From NCBI GenBank assembly GCA_017302295.1, contig JAFLDS010000016.1, positions 21,486 to 85,485 of the forward strand: a stretch of DNA of 64,000 nt. Direction: 5' to 3'. A program made the position numbers and the translations under genes. Below the pieces are notes generated by a model. That model had not been told where the DNA came from, ran no database searches, and saw only the letters and a program-made list of their open reading frames with translations. Origin of the DNA: Thauera sp. Lineage in GTDB: Bacteria > Pseudomonadota > Gammaproteobacteria > Burkholderiales > Rhodocyclaceae. How positions within the stretch are numbered: position 1 is the first letter of the stretch; each line of letters starts with the position of its first letter. Below, in pieces: positions 8,708-16,337 of the stretch.

Positions 8708-9066
8708 TCATGCATCGGCAGTGCGGTGTAAAGGACGCCTTCATCGGCGATGGCCTCGTATGTCTGCAGTTTCTTGGTGCAGGGGCGGTCGACGGGCTCC
8801 CCGGTCCTGATGTCGAACGAACCCGAGTGAAACGGGCAGATGACGAGCCCGTCCTCGATGTCACCTTCGGAGAGGGACGCGTTGCCGTGCGTGCAGGTGT
8901 CGTCGGTGACGAAGCACTCTCCGGCGATGCGGAATACGGCGAGCGGTGCGTGCTCGGGAAGCGTGACCTGGAGGGCGCTCCCCTCGGGGATATCTTCGAT
9001 CTTGCAGAGCCGAATCAGCGTCCTGGATTGCACGGGGGCCTCGGTGCGGGGGCAGGCGTTATTCAC
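8704..9066 (-). CDS. Rieske [2Fe-2S] ferredoxin, GTG start
   Basis: The predicted protein is 120 residues, starting at the GTG at 9066, preceded by GGAGAACGTCAA as a well placed ribosome site. Rieske ligands are Cys58 and His60 (CTHG) and Cys77 and His80 (CPFH), separated as in dioxygenase-type ferredoxins. It would carry electrons from the adjacent FAD reductase to an oxygenase. A much longer open frame extends upstream through the neighbouring gene but is an artefact of GC-rich sequence. The partner oxygenase is absent from the window, so the substrate is open. Confidence 0.9.
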   Translation of the reverse strand: MNNACPRTEAPVQSRTLIRLCKIEDIPEGSALQVTLPEHAPLAVFRIAGECFVTDDTCTHGNASLSEGDIEDGLVICPFHSGSFDIRTGEPVDRPCTKKLQTYEAIADEGVLYTALPMHE

Positions 9067-9095
9067 TTGACGTTCTCCATCAGATAGTAGCGCAA

Positions 9096-9115
9096 TATCA
9101 AGCAAGCGCTTGATA
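9096..9115. promoter_or_regulatory. Palindromic operator candidate upstream of Rieske operon
   Basis: TATCAAGC and GCTTGATA form a perfect 8-bp inverted repeat with a 4-base spacer, 30 bp upstream of the Rieske ferredoxin start. Size and symmetry fit a TetR-type site. The TetR protein at 4731 is the nearest candidate to bind it. I saw no second copy near that gene. Confidence 0.55.
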
Positions 9116-9194
9116 TAAATACTAGCAAAGCTGGATACGGTCTGCAACGATCGTTCGAAGGCGGATAACTGCGCCGTTTCATGGGCCGGCCGCT

Positions 9195-12100
9195 TCAGGT
9201 CGGCAGCACGTAGCCCTTTTCCTTCACCAGCCGGACGGTGGCGTCGACCACCTCGGTTGCGTAAAGTCTGCCCCGGTTGCCCACGACCTCGAGCAGGGCT
9301 GCTTCCAGTCCGACCGAGGCGCGGTAGGGGCGATGGGAGGCCATCGATTCGATGACGTCGGCCACCGCCAGCACGCGCGCTTCGGGCAGGATCTCCTCGC
9401 CTTTCAGCCCGCGGGGATAGCCGCTGCCGTCCATGCGCTCGTGGTGCTGGCGGATGATCTCGGCGACGGGGGTGGCAAAGGGCACGTCCTTCAGGATGTC
9501 GTATCCCGCCTCTGCGTGGCCCCGCATCATCTCCATTTCGAGCTTCGACAGCCGCGTCGGCTTGGTGAGGATCTCGGAGGGGACGGAGATCTTGCCGATG
9601 TCGTGCACCAGTCCCAGCAGTTCCAGGCTCTCGCAGCGATCGGGGGGCCAGCCCATTTCCTGCGCGATCGCGCTCGCGATCAGGCCGACGCGGCGCTCGT
9701 GGCCGGCGGTGTAGGGGTCGCGGATCTCGACCATGTTGGAGACGGCCTGGAAGGTCCCCCGCATCGCCGCCTCGAGCTGTTTCACGTAAGCGGCGATCTG
9801 CGCTTCGGCATGCTGGCGTTCGGTGATGTCTTCGGCCATGACGATGGTGGCCGGCAGGCCGTCGTCCCAGGTGACGATCCGCGCGGTGAGGCCCAACTGG
9901 ATGTATTGGCCGTCGCGGCGGCGGAAGGGCACGATGTACGAGATGCTGCGCCGCTGGCCCTTCCTCAGTTCGGCCCAGGCTTCCCGGATGCGCTGCAGGT
10001 TCTCCTCGTCCGGGGAGGTGAAGTCGAGCACGTCCCTGCCGATCAGCGCTTCGGCCGGCCAGCCGGTGATCTCGGCGTACCGCGGGTTGACGTAGATGTA
10101 ATGCCCCTTGCGGCGCACGTACATGCCGGTCAGCGTCTGCTCGACCATGCTGCGGAAGCGCTGTTCGCTCTCGCGCAGTGCCTTTTCGCCTTCGCGGATG
10201 GTGGTGAGGTCGGTCCAGGCGACGATCGCGTCGTCGCCAAGGACGGTCACCGTGCCCACCGCGGTGCGCAACCTGCCGTCCTTGCACCGGAGCGTGAGCT
10301 CCGGCGAGTTGAGCGGCTCGCCCGGGCGTGCCCGGGCGATGTTCGTCTTCCAATGGGCGTGAAGCGCGTCCCTCGCGTCATCGATGAAGGCGCGCTGGAA
10401 CCATTCGTCCTCAGTTGCGATCTCTTCCAGCGTGTAGCCGAGCCAGGCGCAATGCGCATCGTTGATCGCCCGCACGCGATGCTGCTTCAGATCCATGATC
10501 TGCATCGCCGCAGGCGATGACTTGAAGACTTCCCGGAAGCGCACTTCCAGCATCTGTGCCTGCTGCGAGGTTTCACGGAACTTCTGCCGCTGCGCGAGAT
10601 TGTCCAGTGCGAAGGCGATGTCCCCGGCGATCTCCCGCAACAGCTGGCGTTGTTCTTCGTCGAACACCGCGCCGGTCGCATAGATGACTGCCACCCCGAT
10701 CAGTTTCTCCTCGCACATGAGCGGGAGGATCGCGCGCTCGACAACGCCTTGTATCTGCAAGTACGCGCGCCACTGTCTCACTTCGGCGATGTTCCGCTCG
10801 CCGGCGTCGTCGGGCAGTTGTTGCAGTGCCTCGCAGAACACCTCGCCCCTTGCGACTTCTCCGAGGAGGGCACGCAAGGGCGTGGGCGGATCGCCGATCA
10901 TCCTTTCGAGCAGTGGCAAGTGTTCCACGGCGATGCCGTGGTGCGATTTCAGATGCAGCGGCCACGGATCGCCACTGCTTTCGGCGATGAAGACGATCGG
11001 AAACGTATCGTGCGCCACGAGGGCGTTCATCAGGCCGTCGAGCAGGGCTTCGCTGGTCTGGCTGTGCACCACCGAGCGGTTCGTGGCGCTGAGCATCTCG
11101 TAGAGGTAGCGCAGCCGCTGGATCCGTTCATCGGCCTGGCGCCGCTTGATCGCGTCGCTCACGTGGCGGGCGATGTTGCGCAGCAGCGAGATTTCTTCGG
11201 GCAGGAAGCGAGCGTCGCCGGGCACGCCGTCATCGGGATACCAGAGGGTGATGCGACCGACTTCCCGGTCGTCCACGCGCATGGACTGCGAAATTTCGTT
11301 ATGCGGCTTTAGGGCGGGGCTCTGTGCGCCGAAATGGCCCCATTGGCTTTCGATGCGGGCCTTTGCCAACGCCGGAGATACGAGGGCCGCCGGCAGAATT
11401 TCGACGATCCCCTGCAGCAGTTGCGGCATGGGTAGCGCCTGCCTTTCGAGCAGATCGGATACCGTGCCCAGGCATTGCAGTTCCTTGATGCGCTCGCCCA
11501 GGTCGTGTAATGCCCGTTCGCGTTCGCGTCCCAGGAGTTCCCGCTCGCGGACTTCATCCTGCAACTGGATGAAGGGCTCATGCACGGTATGGCGGACCAG
11601 CGCGATGAAGACGAACCAGTAGGCGTGGATCTTGAGCAGGTGTCCGATCAGGTTTGCTTCGGCATAGACGTTCACGTACTGCGTGAAGGCGAACTCGGAC
11701 AGCATCATGGCCACGATGGCCGCAAGCATCCCGTAAAGGACCGACGGCGACATGCGCAGCCGCCGCTGCCACAGCAGGACGGCCGACACGCCGAGCAGCG
11801 CGATGATTACGTATTCGCTGTATATCTTGAAGGCCGTGAGGCCTTCGCCGTCGATGTAGGCGTCGGGGAAGTATCCGAGGAAGATCAGCAACGCGAAGGT
11901 CGTCGCGCAGGTTCCGAAGGCGAGGTGGATCCACGCGATGCCCACCGGGGCCAGCAGGATGGGCGCGATCAACAATGCGGTCGCCTGCATGAAGCGCGCG
12001 GCGATCCAGAGTTGCGTCGCCGGGTTGGCGCTGTCCCCCGGCAGCAGCTGCATGCCTTTGAAGGCGAGGGTGTGCAACAGGTCCAGCGCTGCGCACCAGC

Positions 12101-12323
12101 CGATCGCCACCGACACGAACGCCACGAAATGGTTGCGCGTGTAGCGCATCGACGAGGTGGCGACCACCAGCGCGCAAAAGGCCACGCCGATGGAAAACAG
12201 CTCGGCAAGGGAGTGGAAAAGCAGATAGCTGCTCTTCGCGCCCACCCAGCTCGCGATCGAGAGCAGGAGTGGGGGCCAGAGCACGCTGAGCAGCGCTTTC
12301 GAGGTTGACTGCAGGGGATTCAT
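9195..12323 (-). CDS. Membrane sensor with GAF, two PAS domains and HD-GYP phosphodiesterase domain
   Basis: The chosen ATG at 12323 (MNPLQSTSK) gives 1042 residues; upstream frame lacks a good start. Residues about 10-245 form seven or eight hydrophobic helices resembling the MASE3 sensory domain. Then follow a short coiled linker, one or two GAF-like domains, and two PAS domains (YLEEIATEDEWF and NPRYAEITGWP regions). The C-terminus is an HD-GYP domain with HD at 907-908 (HDIGK) and HHERMDGSGYP at 960-970, the complete metal and GYP set, so it should hydrolyse cyclic di-GMP. Signal input is unknown. It complements the GGDEF protein at 25095. Confidence 0.88.
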   Translation of the reverse strand: MNPLQSTSKALLSVLWPPLLLSIASWVGAKSSYLLFHSLAELFSIGVAFCALVVATSSMRYTRNHFVAFVSVAIGWCAALDLLHTLAFKGMQLLPGDSANPATQLWIAARFMQATALLIAPILLAPVGIAWIHLAFGTCATTFALLIFLGYFPDAYIDGEGLTAFKIYSEYVIIALLGVSAVLLWQRRLRMSPSVLYGMLAAIVAMMLSEFAFTQYVNVYAEANLIGHLLKIHAYWFVFIALVRHTVHEPFIQLQDEVRERELLGRERERALHDLGERIKELQCLGTVSDLLERQALPMPQLLQGIVEILPAALVSPALAKARIESQWGHFGAQSPALKPHNEISQSMRVDDREVGRITLWYPDDGVPGDARFLPEEISLLRNIARHVSDAIKRRQADERIQRLRYLYEMLSATNRSVVHSQTSEALLDGLMNALVAHDTFPIVFIAESSGDPWPLHLKSHHGIAVEHLPLLERMIGDPPTPLRALLGEVARGEVFCEALQQLPDDAGERNIAEVRQWRAYLQIQGVVERAILPLMCEEKLIGVAVIYATGAVFDEEQRQLLREIAGDIAFALDNLAQRQKFRETSQQAQMLEVRFREVFKSSPAAMQIMDLKQHRVRAINDAHCAWLGYTLEEIATEDEWFQRAFIDDARDALHAHWKTNIARARPGEPLNSPELTLRCKDGRLRTAVGTVTVLGDDAIVAWTDLTTIREGEKALRESEQRFRSMVEQTLTGMYVRRKGHYIYVNPRYAEITGWPAEALIGRDVLDFTSPDEENLQRIREAWAELRKGQRRSISYIVPFRRRDGQYIQLGLTARIVTWDDGLPATIVMAEDITERQHAEAQIAAYVKQLEAAMRGTFQAVSNMVEIRDPYTAGHERRVGLIASAIAQEMGWPPDRCESLELLGLVHDIGKISVPSEILTKPTRLSKLEMEMMRGHAEAGYDILKDVPFATPVAEIIRQHHERMDGSGYPRGLKGEEILPEARVLAVADVIESMASHRPYRASVGLEAALLEVVGNRGRLYATEVVDATVRLVKEKGYVLPT

Positions 12324-12588
12324 CGGTCCGAACAGGCCGGCGGAAGTGTCGATATGGTATTCCCCATTGTGGGCACAAGACGAGACAGATTCCGCTTTTT
12401 GGGCATTTTTCCTGGCTGCACGCCCGTGTCCTGTGATCGCGACTTCGAGATGCGGCGCTGAATTCCCGTTTACCGATATGCAGCGCGATCCAGCCGCGAA
12501 TGGGCGGGAATTGAGCCACCTCAATGTAGCGCGTCAATAGTGGAGTAATCTTGTCGGGTATCCGCTCTCCCCTAATGCAGCAGACATC

Positions 12589-12801
12589 ATGGCCAAGAAG
12601 TTCCCCCTCCACCCGAAGAACCCCGAGCGCATCTGCTGGGGCTGCGACAAGTACTGCCCGGCCGAGTCGCTCGGTTGCGGCAACGGTTCGGGGCGCACGC
12701 AGCACCCGATGGAGCTGCTGGGCGAGGATTGGTACGAGTATGGCGACTGGGGCCTCGAGATCGAGGAGGGCGCCAGGTCGGTGGGAGGAAAACCGCGCTG
12801 A
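12589..12801 (+). CDS. Small DUF3079-family protein
   Basis: The 70-residue product has a compact N-terminal motif ERICWGCDKYCPAESLGCGNG with four to five cysteines, followed by acidic and aromatic sequence (GEDWYEYGDWGLEIEE). This matches the DUF3079 family of short, probably metal-binding cytoplasmic proteins of beta- and gammaproteobacteria. Function is not established. It is divergent from the HD-GYP gene across a 265-bp region in which I see no clear regulatory element. Confidence 0.85.
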   Translation: MAKKFPLHPKNPERICWGCDKYCPAESLGCGNGSGRTQHPMELLGEDWYEYGDWGLEIEEGARSVGGKPR

Positions 12802-12967
12802 AGGCTGTGGTATGCCCTGGCCCGCGGCGTCGGGGGCGCGGCAGCCGTCGCATGAGGGATTTGGCGTTGTCGGCGTGAAGGGCTAGGCTGATCGATGACG
12901 GCTTCGCCAACGCCCGGCAGCGAGGGATGCGTGGCGGAGTGTGCCTACCTCCTGCCCAGGATCGACC

Positions 12968-14059
12968 ATGAACGCTCCCGCCGTTGCCGGCGTCGACTTC
13001 GCGCGCCTCGCCGTTCAATACCGCGAGCGCGCGCAGAAATGCGAGCACACCGCGAAGGTCTACCTGCGCATCATCATCGGCGTGCTGTCGGCCTGCATCC
13101 TGATCTTCGCCGGGGCGGACCGGCTCGCCGGCGCGCTGTTCAAGACGGCGGCAGAGCGCGAGGCGGAAGCGCTGCTGAGCCATGCGACGACGCAGATTCT
13201 GCGCAACCTGTCGGCGGCCTCGGAGCAGATGCGGAACTCGACCGCGGCCCAGGGCGAGGCGCCGCAGCCGGATGCCTCGAAGCCGGATGCCTCGAAGCCG
13301 GATGCCTCGAAGCCGTCCTTGCCTGTACCGCCGCCTGCCAACGGCGCGGTCCTTCGACCGCCGGCAGCCCCGTTCGCGGCGGCGGCAGGGCCCGCTCCAC
13401 CGGCGCCTGTTGCCGCCGGGCCTGCGGCGCCCGCGGCGAAGCCGGTACGGCCGCCGGTGGAGAGGACGCCTTCGACCAGCGAGGCGCTGCGCCGGACCGT
13501 CAAGCAGTTGTACGAAGACAACGCCGCGCTGCAGCAGCAGCTGGCACAGGCGCGCGATCGCCTCGGCGAAGAGGGCGACCGGCTGGCGGTGGAGGAGGTG
13601 CGCAAGGACACCGCGGTCGAGGTGGCGCAGATCCGCGCCAGTGCGGACGAAACCCGCGCCTGGGCCGACCGCGACGTCGCCCAGACGAGGGCGGACGCCG
13701 AGCGCGATGTCGCGCAGGCGAAGGCGGATGCCGAACGCGCGGTGGCCGAAGAGGGCACCCGTCGCGCGGAGGATCTCAACGCGCTGATCGCCAGTTCGGT
13801 CGCACGTGTCGGCTCGGCGGTGATCGTCGTGCTGCTGGTGCGCATCTTCCTGCGCGACCGCCAGCGCTTGATCCTGCTGGCGGGCTTCTACGCCGGGCTG
13901 GCGGACGCGCTGGAGATCAGCGCGGGCGATCCGGCGCGGCTCAGAGAGTGGCTGCCGCAGCTGGTGCCGCCGGCGATGGCGACGGCGGACGATGTGGCGA
14001 CGCCGATCGAGACGGTCATGCAGGCGGTGGTGGAGCTGGCGAAGCGCAGTCGCACCTGA
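12968..14059 (+). CDS. Hypothetical membrane-anchored coiled-coil protein with PDASK repeats
   Basis: I do not recognise a named family. From the ATG at 12968 the 363-residue protein has a transmembrane helix near residues 35-55 (YLRIIIGVLSACILIFAG), a Pro/Ala-rich linker that includes three identical PDASK units, then a long charged coiled coil with repeated DVAQTRADAERDVAQAKADA heptad-like units, and a second hydrophobic helix near residue 285 (SSVARVGSAVIVVLLVRIF). The arrangement suggests both ends near the membrane with the coiled coil between. A more distal ATG at 12941 is less likely. Confidence 0.65.
   Translation: MNAPAVAGVDFARLAVQYRERAQKCEHTAKVYLRIIIGVLSACILIFAGADRLAGALFKTAAEREAEALLSHATTQILRNLSAASEQMRNSTAAQGEAPQPDASKPDASKPDASKPSLPVPPPANGAVLRPPAAPFAAAAGPAPPAPVAAGPAAPAAKPVRPPVERTPSTSEALRRTVKQLYEDNAALQQQLAQARDRLGEEGDRLAVEEVRKDTAVEVAQIRASADETRAWADRDVAQTRADAERDVAQAKADAERAVAEEGTRRAEDLNALIASSVARVGSAVIVVLLVRIFLRDRQRLILLAGFYAGLADALEISAGDPARLREWLPQLVPPAMATADDVATPIETVMQAVVELAKRSRT
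13268..13312. repeat. Three exact tandem copies of a 15-bp coding repeat
   Basis: CCGGATGCCTCGAAG occurs three times in tandem without mismatch, each encoding PDASK in the linker of the coiled-coil protein. Exact identity at the DNA level suggests recent expansion by slippage. Confidence 0.85.
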
Positions 14060-14111
14060 GCGCCGGTCGCGCAGGCGTTGCGGTCCGCCGGGCGTAAGGC
14101 CCCCCCGCCCA

Positions 14112-14137
14112 CCCGTGCCCAGCAGCCGGGGCACGGG
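14112..14137. terminator. GC-rich hairpin between convergent genes
   Basis: CCCGTGCCC at 14112-14120 pairs with GGGCACGGG at 14129-14137. It lies between the coiled-coil protein gene and the methyltransferase gene, which converge. It lacks a T run, so it may act with Rho or be only a barrier. Confidence 0.4.
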
Positions 14138-14149
14138 CGTGCAGGGATG

Positions 14150-15016
14150 CTAGTGCCGCGTCACCACGACCTCCAGATACTCGCCTGGCACCACCAGCGA
14201 GCCGCCTCCGCCGACGTTGCGCGACTCCAGCAGTGTGAGCAGGTCGGCCTGCAAGCGTGCCTGGCCGTCGCCGTCGAGTGCCGCGAAGGCCTTGTGTGTG
14301 GGGCCGTAATAGGTGCGGAAGACCTCGACCCAGTGCGCCGGCGAGCGGTAGCGGAAGTTGAAGATGCGGCGGCTGCAGCGGATGTCGTCGGCGTGCGGGC
14401 CAAACAGCTCGACGACATAGGGTTCGTCGCCCCACTTGACCGGAGAGCGGAGGCCCGCGGGCGGCGGCACGTGGCTGCCGACCAGGCGGAACAGCTGGCC
14501 GATGAAGCCTTCCGGCGTCCACGCCGCAAAGCCGATGCGCCCGCCCGGGCGTACGACGCGCAGCAGCTCGGCGGCGGTGCGGGCGTGGTCGGGTGCGAAC
14601 ATCGCGCCGAAGGTGGACAGCGCCACGTCGAAGCTGCCGTCGGCAAAGGGCAGCGCCTCGACATCGGCCGCCTGGAAGCTCACCGCGAGCCCTTCGGCCT
14701 GCGCGCGCGCCGCGCCCTTGTCGAGCAGATGCGGCACGTAGTCGGTGGAGGTGACCGCGGCGAAGCGACGCGCCGCGGCGAGCGTGGCGTTGCCGTTGCC
14801 CGCGGCGACGTCCAGCACGCGCTCGCCGGCGCGCACGTCCGCTGCCTCGGCCAGCGTTTCGCCGACGATCTGCAGCGTGGTGCCGATGACGGCATAGTCG
14901 CCGCTCGCCCAAGTGGCCTGCTGGCGCGTCTTGATCGCGGCGAGGTCGGGAGCGGGGCTGGGGGCAGCTTGCGGTGCGGCTTGCGTGAGCGTGCACGTTT
15001 CGATGGGGGCGTTCAT
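14150..15016 (-). CDS. Class I SAM-dependent methyltransferase (UbiE/COQ5-like fold)
   Basis: The 288-residue protein carries methyltransferase motif I VLDVAAGNGNAT near residue 68, the acidic loop after strand 2 (TSTDYVPHLL), DVEALPFADGSFDVALSTFG for motif II, and LLRVVRPGGRIGFAAW for the post-motif. These place it in the Methyltransf_11/UbiE group acting on small molecules. The substrate is unknown. It faces an AraC-family gene across a 191-bp shared control region, so that regulator is its most likely controller. Confidence 0.82.
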   Translation of the reverse strand: MNAPIETCTLTQAAPQAAPSPAPDLAAIKTRQQATWASGDYAVIGTTLQIVGETLAEAADVRAGERVLDVAAGNGNATLAAARRFAAVTSTDYVPHLLDKGAARAQAEGLAVSFQAADVEALPFADGSFDVALSTFGAMFAPDHARTAAELLRVVRPGGRIGFAAWTPEGFIGQLFRLVGSHVPPPAGLRSPVKWGDEPYVVELFGPHADDIRCSRRIFNFRYRSPAHWVEVFRTYYGPTHKAFAALDGDGQARLQADLLTLLESRNVGGGGSLVVPGEYLEVVVTRH

Positions 15017-15207
15017 GGTTGGTCTCCGTTGGGGTTGGGGCGGGCCGCTGCGGGCTCTTGCCGGGGGGCGGGGTACCCCTTTCCGACGCCTTCATTCTTT
15101 CGCTGGAGCGGATTCGATGCTTGACTGAGAGTCGGGCGAACTTGCTCGTGCGTCCGCCATTGGCGGCGGCGCGTCCCGCGAGCGGGAATCTTCTGGAGCC
15201 GAGCGCG

Positions 15208-16209
15208 ATGAGCCGCGACACGCTGTCCGATCTGCTGGGCGCCGTGCGCCTGCGCGGCGCGGTGTTCTACTACGTGAGCTGCTGGCACGACTGGGCGGCC
15301 GAGGCGCCGCCTGCGCGCGAGATCGCCGACGCGGTGATGCCGGGCGCCGAGCATGTGATGGAGTTCCACATGGTCGCCCGCGGCCGCGGCTGGGCCGCGG
15401 TGAGCGGGTTGCCGCCGGTGCGGCTGGAAACCGGCGATATCATCGTCGTGCCGCATGGCGACGGCCATGTTCTCTCGAGCGCGCCGCATGTGAAGCCGGT
15501 GCGAATCGAGGCGGAGTGGGTGTTCGCCACCCGGCACGAGCCCAAGCCCTTGCCGATCGCCTTTCACCATGGCGACAGCGCCGTGGGCGCGCCGGCCCCG
15601 GCGAGCGACGCCGACACCGTGCTGGTGTGCGGCTTCCTCGGCTGCGACCTGCGCCCGTTCAACCCGCTGGTGGCGGCGCTGCCGCGCCTGCTGCATCTGC
15701 CGGCGGCAAACGCCGGTGGCTGGGTCGAGCGCGTCATCGACCAGGCGGCGCAGGAGTCGGCCGAACGGCGGCCGGGTGCCGACGCGGTGCTCGAGCGCCT
15801 GGCGGAGATGATGTTCGTCGATACCGCGCGCCGCTATCTCGACACCCTGCCCACGGAAGCCACCGGCTGGCTGGCCGGACTGCGTGACCGCCATGTCGGC
15901 CGCGCGCTGGCGCTGCTGCACGAGTTTCCGGACCGGCCCTGGACCATGGACGAACTGGGTCACCAGGTCGGCCTGTCGCGCTCGGCCCTGCACGAGCGCT
16001 TCACGCAGTTCCTGGCCCAGCCGCCGATGCACTACCTCGCCAGCTGGCGCATCCAGCTCGGCTCGCGCCTGCTGCGCGAGACGCGCCGCAGCGTGGCGTC
16101 GATTGCGGTGGAAGTCGGCTACGAGTCCGAGGCCGCGTTCTCGCGCGCCTTCAAGCGCCTCGTCGGCCTGCCGCCGGCGACCTGGCGGCGCAATATGGCA
16201 GCGGCCTGA
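15208..16209 (+). CDS. AraC-family regulator with N-terminal cupin domain
   Basis: The start at 15208 follows GGAG and gives 333 residues. Residues about 15-190 form an AraC-binding cupin of the AraC_6 type (GAEHVMEFHMVARGRGW, then RLETGDIIVVPHGDGH), which typically senses a small molecule. The C-terminal 100 residues hold two helix-turn-helix motifs (WTMDELGHQVGLSRSALHER and VASIAVEVGYESEAAFSRAF). It is divergent from the methyltransferase gene; the cupin and neighbour together suggest local control of a detoxification or modification step. Confidence 0.88.
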   Translation: MSRDTLSDLLGAVRLRGAVFYYVSCWHDWAAEAPPAREIADAVMPGAEHVMEFHMVARGRGWAAVSGLPPVRLETGDIIVVPHGDGHVLSSAPHVKPVRIEAEWVFATRHEPKPLPIAFHHGDSAVGAPAPASDADTVLVCGFLGCDLRPFNPLVAALPRLLHLPAANAGGWVERVIDQAAQESAERRPGADAVLERLAEMMFVDTARRYLDTLPTEATGWLAGLRDRHVGRALALLHEFPDRPWTMDELGHQVGLSRSALHERFTQFLAQPPMHYLASWRIQLGSRLLRETRRSVASIAVEVGYESEAAFSRAFKRLVGLPPATWRRNMAAA

Positions 16210-16337
16210 GCGCGGCACCCGCCGACGAGCGTCGCATGGTGTGCCGCCTTGCACGCTAAAGGCGCGAATTGATATTGCGTTGCAACAGAAGTGCTAATCT
16301 GTTGTCCGACAGTGTCACCGTCCCGTTGAGCCGCACC

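Noticed and set aside
9067-10353. Rieske ferredoxin as the end of a 549-residue fusion
   Set aside because: The extension overlaps the HD-GYP gene in another frame and is low complexity. A GTG with a good ribosome site gives a normal 120-residue ferredoxin.
13268-13312. CRISPR-like or mobile repeat
   Set aside because: The units are in direct contact without spacers and keep the reading frame, so this is a coding microsatellite.
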